Below, piece by piece: positions 17,181 to 28,197 of a stretch of 64,000 nucleotides of DNA. The translations under genes were made by a program, and so were the position numbers. The notes under the pieces are model-generated. The model saw only the letters and a list, made by a program, of their open reading frames with translations, ran no database searches and had not been told where the DNA came from. Source of the stretch: Acetobacteraceae bacterium (lineage in GTDB: Bacteria > Pseudomonadota > Alphaproteobacteria > Acetobacterales > Acetobacteraceae). Each line of letters begins with the position of its first letter. The first letter of the stretch is position 1. Location of the stretch: NCBI GenBank assembly GCA_947475245.1, contig CANJLW010000002.1, positions 62,001-126,000 of the forward strand, read 5' to 3'.

Positions 17181-19262
17181 ATGAGCCAACCTCCCGATAG
17201 CGACTTGCCGCCGGATTCACCGCCATCCGACTCGCCGCCGTTGAACGGCGGTCGCTTCGGACGTCCGGCGCAACGACGCGGCGCGGCGCGGTCCGACGCG
17301 GTGCCGCGGGTCGAGAACGTGCGCGTAACCCAGCCCGACCTCGAACGTCGCAAGGCGATGGATAAGACGCGCAATCGCCTGGTCGTCGCCGCGGCCGGCT
17401 TTACCGTGCTGTTTTTTGCCGTGCTGACAAAATTGTCGCTGGCGACGGTCATTATGCCCCGGCAGCCGCATCGGCCGGAAAAGCAGGTCGCTGCCATGGT
17501 CGCCGCTTCCGCCCCGCGCGCGTCGCTGGAAGTCAGCATCCCCGGTCAACGCGCGATGATCACCGATCGCAACGGCCAGCCGTTGGCGATCTCGCTGAAC
17601 ACCGTTTCGGTCTTTGCCGATCCGCGCCAGATCATCGATGCCGCCGACGCCGCCCATAAATTGAAGCAGGTGCTGCCGCGCCTTGACGAGAAAAAGGCGA
17701 CGGACCGGCTGATGTCCGGCAAGAAGTTTGTTTACCTGGAGCGCCAGATCACCCCGCGGGAAGAACTCGCGATCAACAATCTCGGCATCCCCGGCATCGA
17801 TTTCCGCCCCACCCAGCAGCGGCACTACCCGCTGGGACGCACCGCGGCGCAAATCCTGGGCGGCGTCGATGTCGATGAACACGGCGTCGCGGGCGTGGAA
17901 GCCTTTTTCGACAAGCGCATTCGCGAGGATAACTCCCAGCTTCGCCTCTCGCTCGATAACCGCGTGCAGGCGGTGGTGCGGGAAGAATTGCTGGCCGCGA
18001 TGCAGACCTTTCAGGCCATCGGTGCCTGCGGCATCGTCATGGACGTGAATACCGGAGAGGTGCTGGCGATGGTCAGCCTGCCGGATTACGACGCCAATCA
18101 GTTTCGCACCGCCCCCGCCGACGATCGCTTCAATCGCGCGGTGACCGGCATGTACGAACCCGGCAGCACCTTTAAATTGCAGACCGCGGCGATGGCCATC
18201 GACAACAACCTGGTCCGTATCTGGGACGAATTCGATGCGTCCCGCCCGATCACCATCGGCCGCTTCACCATCCAGGATTTCGAGGGCAAGAAGCGCTGGC
18301 TGACCTTCCCCGAAGTGCTCGCCTATTCGTCCAATCTCGGGGCCGCGCATATCGCGCAACTCGTCGGCGGCGAACGCCAGCGCAATTGGCTGCGCAACAT
18401 GGGCATGTTCAACCGCGTCGGCATCGAGTTGCCCGAAGCCGCCCGCCCGCTGGTGCAAAAGGCGGAGAACTGGAAAGACATCGCCACGATGACCGTCGGC
18501 TTCGGCCACGGCATCTCCGTTTCGCCGCTGCATGTCGTCCGCGGCACGGCGGCCATCGCCAATGGCGGCATCGTGCTGCGTCCGACGATCCTGGCGCTGC
18601 AACCGGGGCAGGCTCCGGAAGGCACCCGCGTGATGCAGCAGTCCAGTTCAGACCTGATGCGTCGTCTGATGCGCCTGATCGTGACCGATGGTTTCGGTCG
18701 TACTGCGGAGGTGCCGGGCTATTACCCCGGCGGCAAGACCGGAACGGCCGAGAAAGTCGGTGCCAAGGGCTATAAGAAGCATGCCAACGTGGCGGCTTTT
18801 GTCAGCGTCTTCCCTATGAACGCGCCACGCTATGCCGTTTATATGATGCTCGACGAGCCGCACGGGAATAAAAGCACCGGCTACTATTCCACCGCCGGTC
18901 AGGTCGCGGCGCCGTCCGCCGGTAAGGTCATCGCGCGGATCGGCCCCATGCTGGGTCTGCTCCCCGACATCCAGAACATGCCGGCGATCAATCAGTCGCT
19001 GGCCATCCCCCTGCAACCGACGCGTCCGCCGGGTTCGCGGCAGCGCGGCCCGGCGATCGCCGGCAATCAGCCGCCCGCCACGCCCGTCGGTGCCGGGCCG
19101 AAACCCGTGCTGACCGTTCCGCCCACCCCGATCGCACCCGCCGCGCCCCGTCCGGTGTCGCGCGACGTCCGCCAGACCCAGGCCGACCCCGCCGCCCCCC
19201 CGGCGATGGGCGTCCCGGTCGGTGCCCCCGTCGTCAAGACAACCTCCCTTGCGGCTCGCTGA
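17181..19262 (+). CDS. ftsI: Septal peptidoglycan transpeptidase FtsI (PBP3)
   Basis: FtsI is the class B penicillin-binding protein that crosslinks septal peptidoglycan together with FtsW. The chosen ATG gives 693 aa; the open frame extends upstream through ftsL but has no support there. Residues ~1-65 are a Pro/Arg-rich cytoplasmic tail, ~70-90 the membrane anchor (LVVAAAGFTVLFFAVL), then the dimerisation domain and the transpeptidase with S329-T-F-K, S383-S-N and K519-T-G-T. The last ~90 residues are a Pro/Ala-rich extension. It follows ftsL by 7 bp. Confidence 0.96.
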   Translation: MSQPPDSDLPPDSPPSDSPPLNGGRFGRPAQRRGAARSDAVPRVENVRVTQPDLERRKAMDKTRNRLVVAAAGFTVLFFAVLTKLSLATVIMPRQPHRPEKQVAAMVAASAPRASLEVSIPGQRAMITDRNGQPLAISLNTVSVFADPRQIIDAADAAHKLKQVLPRLDEKKATDRLMSGKKFVYLERQITPREELAINNLGIPGIDFRPTQQRHYPLGRTAAQILGGVDVDEHGVAGVEAFFDKRIREDNSQLRLSLDNRVQAVVREELLAAMQTFQAIGACGIVMDVNTGEVLAMVSLPDYDANQFRTAPADDRFNRAVTGMYEPGSTFKLQTAAMAIDNNLVRIWDEFDASRPITIGRFTIQDFEGKKRWLTFPEVLAYSSNLGAAHIAQLVGGERQRNWLRNMGMFNRVGIELPEAARPLVQKAENWKDIATMTVGFGHGISVSPLHVVRGTAAIANGGIVLRPTILALQPGQAPEGTRVMQQSSSDLMRRLMRLIVTDGFGRTAEVPGYYPGGKTGTAEKVGAKGYKKHANVAAFVSVFPMNAPRYAVYMMLDEPHGNKSTGYYSTAGQVAAPSAGKVIARIGPMLGLLPDIQNMPAINQSLAIPLQPTRPPGSRQRGPAIAGNQPPATPVGAGPKPVLTVPPTPIAPAAPRPVSRDVRQTQADPAAPPAMGVPVGAPVVKTTSLAAR

Positions 19263-20709
19263 CATCATGCGCCCGTTCGGCAAACATCTTGGGTCGGAAC
19301 TGGCCGATCTGGAGATCGTCGGCGTCACCGCCGACAGTCGTCAGGTCGTGCCCGGAGACCTGTTTGTCGCGTTACCCGGCTATCGGGTCGATGGTCGCCG
19401 CTATATCGCCGACGCCGTGGGTCGTGGTGCCGCCGCGATCCTCGCGCCCGAAGATACGCCCTGGCCCGAGGGCGTGCCCGCGCGCCCCTTGCTGACCGAT
19501 CCCGAGCCGCGTCGCCTTCTGGCCCGCATCGCCGCCGAACTCGCCGGGCCGCAACCCGGCACCATCGTCGCGGTTACCGGCACCAACGGCAAAACCAGCA
19601 CGGTCGAATTCCTGCGTCAGCTTTGGACGCTGGCCGGCGAACAAGCCGCCAGCCTGGGTACGCTGGGACTCATCGCCCCCAATTTCGATCCCGGTCCGGG
19701 ACTGACAACGCCCGATCCGGTCAGTCTGGCGGAGGGCCTTGCCGGTCTCGCCCGCGCCGGCATCCGGCGCGTCGCGATGGAGGCATCTTCCCACGGGTTG
19801 GATCAATTCCGTCTGGATGGCATTCGGCTCGCGGCGGCGGGTTTCACCAACCTGACCCGCGACCATCTGGATTATCACGGTACGCTGGAATCCTACCGTA
19901 TCGCCAAGTCGATGCTGTTCGAACGCCTGCTGCCCGAGGGTGCATTGGCGGTCGCGCACGCGGATATGGACCCGGCGACCCTGACGCATCTCATCGCGAT
20001 CGCCGAACGTCGCCGTCTCGATCTGCGACTGGTGGGGGAGGCGGGCGATATGTACCGCCTGCTCTCGGCAATGCCCCGTCCGGACGGACAGGTCCTTCGC
20101 ATACAAGCGGGGGGCCGCGTCGTTGAAATCCAACTGGCGCTGCCCGGTCGCTTCCAGGCCGACAATGTCCTGGTCGCCGCCGCCATGGCGGAAGGGCTGG
20201 GAACCGCAAGTGCCTTGTCGCTGACCGAACGCCTGATCGGCGTGCGCGGTCGGATGGAACTGGCTGTCCGACTGCCCAACGGCGCTGCTGTTTACGTCGA
20301 TTACGCCCATACGCCGGATGCCCTGGAGCGGCTTTTGACCGCACTGCGCCCGCATACGACCGGACGGCTTCACATCGTCTTCGGTGCCGGCGGCGACCGC
20401 GACAGGGGTAAGCGCCCGCTGATGGGTACCGCCGCCGAACGCTTCGCGGACGTCGCGATCGTGACCGACGATAACCCGCGCTTTGAAGACCCGGCGGCCA
20501 TCCGCGCCGCTGTCCTCGACGCCTGTCCGAAAGGGCGTGCCATCCCCGATCGGGCACGCGCGATCGAAGCCGCCATGAACGACCTTGGTCCGGGCGATGT
20601 GCTGGTCGTCGCGGGCAAGGGCCATGAACAGGGCCAAACGATCGGCGATCAGGTACTGCCCTTCGACGACGCGGCGATCGTGCGCGCCTTGGCGGGAGCA
20701 CGGGTATGA
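19222..20709 (+). CDS. murE: UDP-MurNAc-Ala-Glu:meso-diaminopimelate ligase MurE
   Basis: MurE adds the third stem-peptide residue to UDP-MurNAc-L-Ala-D-Glu in the cytosol. The ATP site is VTGTNGKTSTVEFL and the specificity motif is DNPR (TDDNPRFEDP), which selects meso-diaminopimelate over lysine. The product is 495 aa from a GTG at 19222 that overlaps ftsI by 41 bp; a TTG at 19249 or the ATG at 19267 are possible alternatives. The segment LRLADIMRPFG matches the usual MurE N-terminus, so I favour one of the two upstream starts. It overlaps murF by ATGA. Confidence 0.95.
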   Translation: MPPSSRQPPLRLADIMRPFGKHLGSELADLEIVGVTADSRQVVPGDLFVALPGYRVDGRRYIADAVGRGAAAILAPEDTPWPEGVPARPLLTDPEPRRLLARIAAELAGPQPGTIVAVTGTNGKTSTVEFLRQLWTLAGEQAASLGTLGLIAPNFDPGPGLTTPDPVSLAEGLAGLARAGIRRVAMEASSHGLDQFRLDGIRLAAAGFTNLTRDHLDYHGTLESYRIAKSMLFERLLPEGALAVAHADMDPATLTHLIAIAERRRLDLRLVGEAGDMYRLLSAMPRPDGQVLRIQAGGRVVEIQLALPGRFQADNVLVAAAMAEGLGTASALSLTERLIGVRGRMELAVRLPNGAAVYVDYAHTPDALERLLTALRPHTTGRLHIVFGAGGDRDRGKRPLMGTAAERFADVAIVTDDNPRFEDPAAIRAAVLDACPKGRAIPDRARAIEAAMNDLGPGDVLVVAGKGHEQGQTIGDQVLPFDDAAIVRALAGARV

Positions 20710-22124
20710 GCACCATCCTGTGGAGCGCACTGGATCTGTCCGAAGCCACCGGCGGAGCCTTTGGCACAATCTTCGGCGCGTCGGGTCTTTCGATCGACAC
20801 CCGCACGTTGGTGCCGGGCGATCTGTTCGTGGCGCTCGTCGGCGAAGGCCGTGACGGGCATGATTTTGTCGCCGACGCCATGGCCAAGGGCGCGGCCGGC
20901 ACGATGGTGCATCGACCGGTACCGGGCGTCTCCAACATCCTGCTAGTGGACGATACCCTGGCCGCCCTGGCGCGTCTCGGCGGGTTCGCGCGCGCCAGAT
21001 ATACAGGCCGAGCGGTGGCGGTGACGGGAAGTGTCGGGAAGACGACGACGAAGGAAATGCTTCGTACCGTGCTGTCCGGCTTCGGCCCGACGCACGCGGC
21101 GGTCGCATCCTATAACAATCACTGGGGCCTCCCGCTGACCCTCGCGCGCACCCCGTTCGGCACCGTCTACAGCGTCGCCGAACTGGGTATGAACCACGCT
21201 GGGGAGATTGCCCCGCTCGCGCGATTGGCGCGCGCCCATGTCGCCGTGATCACGACGGTGGAGCGGGCGCATATCGGCTATCTCGGCAGCCTGGAGGCCA
21301 TCGCCGACGAGAAAGCGGCGATCATGTCCGGTCTTGAACCCGACGGCGTCGCCGTGTTGCCGATCGATCATCCGCTGTTTGCCCGGCTACGCGACGCCGC
21401 CGGCGGCGCGCGTATCCTGACGTTCGGCACCCATCCCGACGCCGGCGTGCGGCTGCTGACGGCCGAAGAAGACTCGGGCGGATCGAACATCCTGTTTGAA
21501 GTTCTGGGCCGGGAAGGGCGCATGCGCCTGAATGTCCCGGGCCGTCATATGGTCATGAATGCGTTGGCCACGTTGGCCGCGACAACCGCGCTCGGGTTGG
21601 ATATCGCGACCGCCTGTCGCCATCTGGAAACGTTCCAGGCAATCACGGGTCGCGGCGCGCGTCGCTCGCTCACGCTGCATGACGCGCATGGCGACAAAAG
21701 CCTGCTGCTGCTGGACGAAAGCTATAACGGCAACGGAGCCTCCATGCGGGCCGCGCTGAACGTGCTGCGTCTGCAACCGGCGCGCCGACGCGTGGCGATC
21801 CTGGGCGATATGCTGGAACTCGGGGATCACGCGGCGTCGGAACACGTCGATCTGGCGGCTGACGTCGCGGCTTCGGCCGATGTGCTGTTTGCCTGCGGCC
21901 CTCATATGAAACTGCTGTTCGATGCCGTGCCCGCGCATCTGCGTGGCGCGCATGCTCCGGACTCCGCAACGCTTGCCCCTATCGTCGCGGCGGCGCTTGC
22001 CTCCGGCGATGCGGTCCTGGTCAAGGGCAGTCTCGGCAGCAAAATGAAACACGTCGTCGATGCGATCGACACCCTGGCGCTCCCACGGCCCGGTGCGGGC
22101 ACCGACGGGGCGAGGAATACCTGA
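20706..22124 (+). CDS. murF: UDP-MurNAc-tripeptide:D-Ala-D-Ala ligase MurF
   Basis: MurF finishes the UDP-MurNAc-pentapeptide by adding D-Ala-D-Ala. The 472-aa protein has the N-terminal domain ([18 protein letters not shown]), the ATP loop [15 protein letters not shown], the central [14 protein letters not shown] and [16 protein letters not shown], and [14 protein letters not shown] in the C-terminal domain. It starts with an ATGA overlap on murE and ends overlapping the mraY ATG. Confidence 0.96.
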   Translation: MSTILWSALDLSEATGGAFGTIFGASGLSIDTRTLVPGDLFVALVGEGRDGHDFVADAMAKGAAGTMVHRPVPGVSNILLVDDTLAALARLGGFARARYTGRAVAVTGSVGKTTTKEMLRTVLSGFGPTHAAVASYNNHWGLPLTLARTPFGTVYSVAELGMNHAGEIAPLARLARAHVAVITTVERAHIGYLGSLEAIADEKAAIMSGLEPDGVAVLPIDHPLFARLRDAAGGARILTFGTHPDAGVRLLTAEEDSGGSNILFEVLGREGRMRLNVPGRHMVMNALATLAATTALGLDIATACRHLETFQAITGRGARRSLTLHDAHGDKSLLLLDESYNGNGASMRAALNVLRLQPARRRVAILGDMLELGDHAASEHVDLAADVAASADVLFACGPHMKLLFDAVPAHLRGAHAPDSATLAPIVAAALASGDAVLVKGSLGSKMKHVVDAIDTLALPRPGAGTDGARNT

Positions 22125-23212
22125 TGCTCTACAATCTCTTTCGGCCCCTGGCCGACCAATTCATTCTCTTCAATCTGTTCCGTTACATCACCTTCCGCTC
22201 GGGCGCGGCGTGCATCACAGCATTGATCGTCAGCTTCTGGCTCGGCCCGCGGCTGATACGCTGGCTACGCTCCGTGCAGAAGCAGGGGCAGCCGATCCGC
22301 GAGGACGGCCCGGCCAGGCATCTGGTCGAGAAGAAGGGCACCCCGACGATGGGCGGGCTGCTGATCCTGTTCGCGCTGACCATCTCGACGCTGTTGTGGG
22401 TCGATCTTCGCAACGGGTACGTCTGGGCCGTGCTATTTGTGACCCTTGGCTATGGCGCGCTGGGGTTTTGGGATGACTACCTGAAGGTCACCAAGCGCAA
22501 TACCAAGGGCGTACCGGGCAGGGTCAAGCTGATCGTTCAGGCGACGATCGGATTTGCGGCGGCGATCTGGATCACCTCCCTTGCGCGCGGCCCGCTCGGA
22601 ACATCGCTGACCTTTCCGATCTTCAAGGACATCGCGCTGCAACTCGGTTGGTTCTTCCCCGTCTTCGGCATGCTCGTCATGATGGGCGCGTCGAACGCGG
22701 TGAACCTGACCGACGGACTCGACGGGCTGGCGATCGTGCCCACGATGATCTGCGCCGCCGTGTTTGCGCTGATCGCCTATCTCGTCGGCAATCGTATCTT
22801 CTCGGATTACCTGCAACTCAATCCCGTCGCCGGAGCAGGCGAACTCGCGGTCTTTTGTTCCGCGTTGATCGGTGCCGGGATGGGATTTCTTTGGTTCAAC
22901 GCCCCCCCGGCCGCGGTGTTCATGGGCGATATCGGAAGCCTCGCCTTGGGCGGCGCGCTGGGCGCGGTCGCGATGGCGACCAAGCACGAGTTCGTGTTGA
23001 TGATCGTCGGCGGCTTGTTCGTCGTGGAAACCGTTTCGGTCATCATCCAGGTATTCTGGTACAAACGCACCGGCAATCGAGTCTTCCTGATGGCCCCGCT
23101 GCACCACCACTTTGAAAAGAAGGGTTGGGCCGAACCGACGATCGTCATCCGCTTCTGGATCATCTCCATGATCCTCGCCCTGATCGGGCTGGCGACGTTG
23201 AAAATTCGATGA
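22124..23212 (+). CDS. mraY: Phospho-MurNAc-pentapeptide transferase MraY
   Basis: MraY makes lipid I at the inner membrane by moving phospho-MurNAc-pentapeptide onto undecaprenyl phosphate. It is a 362-aa polytopic protein with about ten hydrophobic spans. Conserved family loops are KKGTPTMGG, the Asp-rich [34 protein letters not shown] and [12 protein letters not shown]. It is coupled at both ends to murF and murD. Confidence 0.97.
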   Translation: MLYNLFRPLADQFILFNLFRYITFRSGAACITALIVSFWLGPRLIRWLRSVQKQGQPIREDGPARHLVEKKGTPTMGGLLILFALTISTLLWVDLRNGYVWAVLFVTLGYGALGFWDDYLKVTKRNTKGVPGRVKLIVQATIGFAAAIWITSLARGPLGTSLTFPIFKDIALQLGWFFPVFGMLVMMGASNAVNLTDGLDGLAIVPTMICAAVFALIAYLVGNRIFSDYLQLNPVAGAGELAVFCSALIGAGMGFLWFNAPPAAVFMGDIGSLALGGALGAVAMATKHEFVLMIVGGLFVVETVSVIIQVFWYKRTGNRVFLMAPLHHHFEKKGWAEPTIVIRFWIISMILALIGLATLKIR

Positions 23213-24519
23213 CCGCCCGATCGTTCCCCGCCGATCTGTTTGCCGGCCGACGCTTCTGGGTCGTGGGGCTGGGGAAGAACGGCCTGCCCGCCGCGCGTGC
23301 CCTGACGGCTATGGGTGCTTTGGTCGCGGTGTGGGACGACAACGCAAACGCCCGAGCCGCCGCCGATTTGCCCCTGCGCGACCCGACGGAGCCTGGGTTT
23401 CCGTTCGACGCGCTGATCCTGTCGCCGGGAATACCGCATCGACTGCCGACCGCGCACCCCGCGGCCGAATCGGCGCGACTCGCGGGCGCCCCGATTCTCT
23501 GCGACGTGGAACTGCTGTTCCAGGCCGTTCGCCTCGCCGGATCGCGCGCGCGTTTCGTCGGCATTACCGGCACCAACGGCAAATCCACGACGACGGCCTT
23601 GCTCGCCCATATTCTGGCCGGCGCGGGCATTCCCGCGGTGGCCGGCGCGAACCTGGGGCCGGCCGCGCTGTCTTTGCCGCTGCTGCCCGATAACGGCGTC
23701 TATGTGCTGGAAATGTCGTCTTACATGTTGGAGCGACTCGCGACTGTACGCTTCGATGCGGCGGTCATGCTGAATTTGAGTAACGACCACATCGACCGGC
23801 ACGGCGACATGGCGGGCTATGCCATGGCCAAGCGGTCGATCTTCGACCGCCAGGAACCAGGCGATCTCGCGGTGGTCGGCATTGACGACGAAGGCGCGCG
23901 CGCGATGGCGGCCTGGCTTGATACCCGACCGGCGTCCGTAACCCGTGTGTCCGGGCTCGAAGCCGCCCCATTCCCGCCCGGTCTCGCGCTGCCGGGCAGT
24001 CACAACATGCAGAATGCCAACGCCGCAATCGCCATGGCGCGGTTTCTTGGCGTGCCCGATACGGCCATCGCGCAGGGGCTGAACACCTATCCCGGCCTGC
24101 CGCACCGTCAACAGCGGATCGTCGCCGTCGACGGAATCACCTTCGTCAACGACAGCAAGGCGACGAACGCCGACGCGACCGAACGGGCTTTGGTTTGCTA
24201 CGACCGTATCGTCTGGATCGCCGGCGGCATGGCCAAGGAAGGCGGGATCGAGCCGCTTGCCGCTTGCTTTCCGCGTATCGCCCGCGCCTTCCTGATCGGC
24301 CGCGATGCCCCGATCCTCGCCGCGACGCTCCACGCGCACGGGGTCGCGTTTCAGTCCGTGGATACACTCGAAGCCGCCGTCCCCGCCGCATTTGCCGCCG
24401 CCAAGGCCGATCGGGCGCCAGTCGTTCTGCTCTCCCCGGCCTGCGCGAGCTGGGACCAGTTCACCGGGTATGACCAACGCGGCGATCGCTTCGCCGAACT
24501 GGCCCGAGGGCTCGCCTGA
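23209..24519 (+). CDS. murD: UDP-MurNAc-L-Ala:D-Glu ligase MurD
   Basis: MurD adds D-glutamate to UDP-MurNAc-L-Ala in the cytosol. The ATG at 23209 overlaps the mraY stop (ATGA) and gives 436 aa; the frame is open upstream but that is shadow sequence. Seen are the Rossmann-like start [17 protein letters not shown], the ATP loop [15 protein letters not shown], the central [11 protein letters not shown] and [11 protein letters not shown], and [15 protein letters not shown] in the C-terminal domain. It is followed by ftsW with overlapping stop/start. Confidence 0.96.
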   Translation: MTARSFPADLFAGRRFWVVGLGKNGLPAARALTAMGALVAVWDDNANARAAADLPLRDPTEPGFPFDALILSPGIPHRLPTAHPAAESARLAGAPILCDVELLFQAVRLAGSRARFVGITGTNGKSTTTALLAHILAGAGIPAVAGANLGPAALSLPLLPDNGVYVLEMSSYMLERLATVRFDAAVMLNLSNDHIDRHGDMAGYAMAKRSIFDRQEPGDLAVVGIDDEGARAMAAWLDTRPASVTRVSGLEAAPFPPGLALPGSHNMQNANAAIAMARFLGVPDTAIAQGLNTYPGLPHRQQRIVAVDGITFVNDSKATNADATERALVCYDRIVWIAGGMAKEGGIEPLAACFPRIARAFLIGRDAPILAATLHAHGVAFQSVDTLEAAVPAAFAAAKADRAPVVLLSPACASWDQFTGYDQRGDRFAELARGLA

Positions 24520-25637
24520 TGCCGACTCTGTCACGCTCCGACGACTCGCATCTGGGACGCTGGTGGTGGTCCGTTGATCGCTGGACGCTGGGTGCCGTCG
24601 GCACGCTGATCGGCTTCGGCTATATCATGATGCTCGCCGCCAGCCCGGCCGTCGCGGAGCGCATCGGCTCCTCCCGCGATATGTTCATCGTCAAACAGGT
24701 GTTCTTTCTCGCGCTGGCGGGCGCGATCGTGGTCGGCGTGTCGTTGCTGTCGCCCCGCTACATCAAGCGCCTCGCGATCGTCGGATGCATCGTCGCGCTG
24801 ATCATGACGGCGGCGACGATCCTGATCGGCGTGGAAATCAAGGGCGCGCGTCGCTGGATTTCGCTGCCCGGCATGACCATCCAGCCCAGCGAGTTCCTGA
24901 AACCCTGTTTCGCCGTCGCCGCCGCCTGGATGATCGCCGAGGGGCGTAAGACCAATCGTTGGACCGGAATGGTGGCCGCGTTCGGCGTGTTCGGCGTCAT
25001 TCTCCTGTTGCTGAAGGGCCAGCCCGATATCGGCATGCTCGCCGTCGTCGTCGCCGTGTTCATGGCCCAGCTTTTCATCGGCGGCATGAACATCTTCCTG
25101 GTCGGACTCGGCATGGCCGGCATCGGCGCGGCTTCTGTCGCCGCCTATTTCATGTTCTCCCACGTGCGCAGCCGGGTCGAACGCTTCTGGGAAGGCACCG
25201 GCGACAATTATCAGGTCACCACGGCGTTGGAAGCTTTCGGCAACGGCGGCTTCATGGGTCGCGGCCCGGGCGAGGGACGAGTCAAGGACGTACTCCCCGA
25301 CGCCCACGCCGACTTCGTCTACGCCGTCGCGGGCGAGGAGTTCGGGATGCTGATCTGCCTCGTCATCCTGTTGATCTTCGCCTTCATCGTCTTGCGCGGT
25401 CTCCTGCGCCTGCTTCAGGAGCAGGATATCTTCACCGTCCTGGCCTGCACCGGCCTGATCACCGGCTTTGGCCTGCAAGCCTTCGTCAACATGGCCTCCA
25501 CCCTGAAGCTGATACCCACGAAGGGCATGACGCTGCCGTTTATTTCCTACGGCGGCTCTTCTGTGGTCGCGGTCGCCTTGGGCATGGGCATGCTGTTGGC
25601 CCTGACCCGCCGCAGAAGACGGGAGGACGCGGCGTGA
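24519..25637 (+). CDS. ftsW: Septal peptidoglycan polymerase FtsW (SEDS family)
   Basis: FtsW polymerises lipid II at the septum in complex with FtsI. It is a 372-aa membrane protein with about ten spans. SEDS signatures seen are WISLPGMTIQPSEFLKP, LLKGQPDIG, GRGPGEGRVKDVLPDAHADF and TKGMTLPFISYGGSS, the last near the C-terminus. It starts on the murD stop and overlaps the GTG of murG. Confidence 0.96.
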   Translation: MPTLSRSDDSHLGRWWWSVDRWTLGAVGTLIGFGYIMMLAASPAVAERIGSSRDMFIVKQVFFLALAGAIVVGVSLLSPRYIKRLAIVGCIVALIMTAATILIGVEIKGARRWISLPGMTIQPSEFLKPCFAVAAAWMIAEGRKTNRWTGMVAAFGVFGVILLLLKGQPDIGMLAVVVAVFMAQLFIGGMNIFLVGLGMAGIGAASVAAYFMFSHVRSRVERFWEGTGDNYQVTTALEAFGNGGFMGRGPGEGRVKDVLPDAHADFVYAVAGEEFGMLICLVILLIFAFIVLRGLLRLLQEQDIFTVLACTGLITGFGLQAFVNMASTLKLIPTKGMTLPFISYGGSSVVAVALGMGMLLALTRRRRREDAA

Positions 25638-26767
25638 GAGCTCCGGCCGTCCAACCCATCGTCATCGCCGCCGGCGGGACCGGAGGGCATTTCTTCCCTG
25701 CCGAAGCCCTGGCGGCCGAACTGCTGACGCGCGGACACCGCGTCGCGCTGATGACCGATGCGCGTTCCGGCGGGCTGAAAAGCGCGGTCTTCGCCAATGG
25801 CGACACCCATGTCATCGCCGGTGCCGGTATCGCCGGACGCGGCGTCGTGCGCGCCGCCAAGGCCGTCGCGTCGCTGACCGCGGGCGTCGCCCAGGGACGG
25901 CGTATCCTGTCGCGGCTGAACGCCGCCGCGGTGGTGGGCTTTGGCGGCTACCCGTCCGTTGCGCCGGTGCTCGCAACCCGCCTGCTGCGCCGCCGTCCGC
26001 CCGTGATCCTGCACGAACAGAACGCCGTTTTGGGGCGAGCGAACCGCTTCCTGGCGCGCCACGCCGATCGGCTGGCGCTCAGTTTTGCCTCAACCAGCCT
26101 CGTCCCGGCCAACATCGCGACGGAGGTCACGGGTAACCCCGTCCGCCCGGCCATCGCCGAGCTGGCCGATCGGCCCTATAGCCCGCCGACAGACGATTTC
26201 CGGCTGCTGATCCTGGGCGGTTCCCTTGGCGCGCGGGTGTTCAGCGACGTCGTGCCCGCCGCCATCGCGCAATTGCCCGAAGACCTTCGCATGCGACTGT
26301 CCATCGTGCAGCAATGCCGGTCGGAAGACATCGAACGCGTCCGCTCCGCCTATGCCTTCGCCGGAATGCAGGCCACGCTGTCGGCGTTTTTCGCCGATGT
26401 CGCGGAACGCCTGAGCGAGGCGCATCTGGTGATCGCCCGTGCCGGAGCGTCCACCGTGTCCGAACTGGCCGTTGCCGGTCGCCCCGCGATCCTGGTGCCG
26501 CTGCCCGGCGCGATCGACGATCATCAATCGGCCAACGCCCGGGCGCTGGTTGACGCGCGCGGTGCCGTCGCCCTGGCGCAGTCGCGCCTGACTCCCGACT
26601 CCCTGGCCGATGCACTGATCACGCTCTTGAGCGATCCCGATAACCTTGCCCACGCCGCCCGCGCCGCCGGCTCCATCGCTCGGCCCGACGCAACCGCGCG
26701 GCTCGCCGATCTCGTTGAATCCGCCATGCGGTCAAATGCCACCATGAGCCAGGAGGTCAGGCCATGA
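25634..26767 (+). CDS. murG: Lipid II synthase MurG (GlcNAc transferase)
   Basis: MurG is the GT28 enzyme that adds GlcNAc to lipid I on the inner face of the membrane. A GTG at 25634 overlaps the ftsW stop (GTGA) and yields 377 aa starting [19 protein letters not shown]; the upstream open frame is shadow. It carries [64 protein letters not shown] and the C-terminal DHQSANAR. It is coupled to murC by ATGA. Confidence 0.95.
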   Translation: MRAPAVQPIVIAAGGTGGHFFPAEALAAELLTRGHRVALMTDARSGGLKSAVFANGDTHVIAGAGIAGRGVVRAAKAVASLTAGVAQGRRILSRLNAAAVVGFGGYPSVAPVLATRLLRRRPPVILHEQNAVLGRANRFLARHADRLALSFASTSLVPANIATEVTGNPVRPAIAELADRPYSPPTDDFRLLILGGSLGARVFSDVVPAAIAQLPEDLRMRLSIVQQCRSEDIERVRSAYAFAGMQATLSAFFADVAERLSEAHLVIARAGASTVSELAVAGRPAILVPLPGAIDDHQSANARALVDARGAVALAQSRLTPDSLADALITLLSDPDNLAHAARAAGSIARPDATARLADLVESAMRSNATMSQEVRP

Positions 26768-28197
26768 GGGCGCTGCCGCTTTCCATCGGCACCATTCATT
26801 TCGTCGGTATCGGCGGTATCGGCATGTCCGGTATCGCCGAGGTCCTGCACAATCTCGGCTATGTCGTGCAGGGCACGGACATCGCCGAATCCGCCAACGT
26901 GCAGCGCCTGCGCGGCGCGGGCATCCCGGTCACCATTGGCCATGACGCCGCGAACCTCGGCAGTGCCCAGGTCGTTGTCGTTTCGACCGCCGTCAAGCGC
27001 GACAACCCGGAGGTCGCGGCCGCCCGCGCCCGCCTGATCCCGGTCGTCCGGCGCGCCGAGATGCTCGCGGAGCTGATGCGGCTGAAGTGGTCGGTCGCCG
27101 TCGGCGGCACGCACGGTAAAACCACGACCACAAGCCTGATCGCCGCGGTGATGGAGGCGGCGCACCTCGATCCCACCGTTATCAACGGCGGCATCATCAA
27201 TGCCTACGGCACGAATACCCGGTTAGGCGCGGGCGAGTGGATGGTGGTGGAAGCCGACGAAAGCGACGGTTCCTTCCTGCGCCTGCCGGCAGTGATCGCC
27301 GTGGTCACCAATATGGACCCCGAACATCTGGACCATTGGGGCACGGCGGAAGCCATGGTCGCGGGTTACGACCAGTTTGTGTCGAACGTGCCCTTCTACG
27401 GCTTCGCCATTCTGTGCATCGACCATCCCGGCGTGCAGCAGATGATCCCGCGACTGTCCGACCATCGGATCATCACCTACGGCTTCTCCCCCCAGGCCGA
27501 CATCCGCGCCGATCGCGTCATCCCCGACAAGCTCGGCTCGACCTTCGAGGTCATCTACACGGATCGCGCGCGGAACCGTTCGCGCCGGATGGGACCGTTC
27601 CGCCTGCCGATGCTGGGCAGCCACAATGTCCAGAACGCCCTGGCCGCGATCGCCGTCGGCGTGGAAATGGATATCGACGACGCGACGCTGCGCAGCGCGT
27701 TCCTGGGCTTCAAGGGCGTCAAGCGCCGCTTCACCCGCACCGGCGAGGCCGGCGGTATTACGGTGATCGACGATTACGGCCATCACCCCGTCGAAATCGC
27801 CGCAGTACTCAAAGCCGCTCGGCAGGCCGGCGCGCGCGACGTGATCGCCGTCGTGCAGCCGCATCGTTATTCCCGCCTGCAATCGCTGTTCAACGAATTC
27901 TGTACCTGCATGAACGACGCCGGTACAGTGATCGTCGCCGACGTCTACGCGGCGGGCGAAGCGCCCATCCCCGGCGTGACCCGCGATGCACTGGTCGAAG
28001 GCCTGCGCGCACGCGGCCATCGCAGCGTCGTGCCGCTGCCCAGTCCGGCGCGCCTGGCTGAAATGGTGAACGCGATCGCCCGCTCCGGCGACTTCGTCGT
28101 TTGCCTTGGTGCCGGAACGATTACCCAGTGGGCGGGGACGCTGCCGGCCGAACTCGCGGAAATGCAGGCAGCCGGCGGCCGACGAGGCCCGCAATGA
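26764..28197 (+). CDS. murC: UDP-MurNAc:L-alanine ligase MurC
   Basis: MurC attaches the first amino acid, L-alanine, to UDP-MurNAc. The 477-aa protein begins with the UDP-binding [16 protein letters not shown], then the ATP loop [38 protein letters not shown], and the C-terminal [14 protein letters not shown] and [12 protein letters not shown]. The start overlaps murG and the stop lies within ATGATG at the start of murB. Confidence 0.97.
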   Translation: MRALPLSIGTIHFVGIGGIGMSGIAEVLHNLGYVVQGTDIAESANVQRLRGAGIPVTIGHDAANLGSAQVVVVSTAVKRDNPEVAAARARLIPVVRRAEMLAELMRLKWSVAVGGTHGKTTTTSLIAAVMEAAHLDPTVINGGIINAYGTNTRLGAGEWMVVEADESDGSFLRLPAVIAVVTNMDPEHLDHWGTAEAMVAGYDQFVSNVPFYGFAILCIDHPGVQQMIPRLSDHRIITYGFSPQADIRADRVIPDKLGSTFEVIYTDRARNRSRRMGPFRLPMLGSHNVQNALAAIAVGVEMDIDDATLRSAFLGFKGVKRRFTRTGEAGGITVIDDYGHHPVEIAAVLKAARQAGARDVIAVVQPHRYSRLQSLFNEFCTCMNDAGTVIVADVYAAGEAPIPGVTRDALVEGLRARGHRSVVPLPSPARLAEMVNAIARSGDFVVCLGAGTITQWAGTLPAELAEMQAAGGRRGPQ

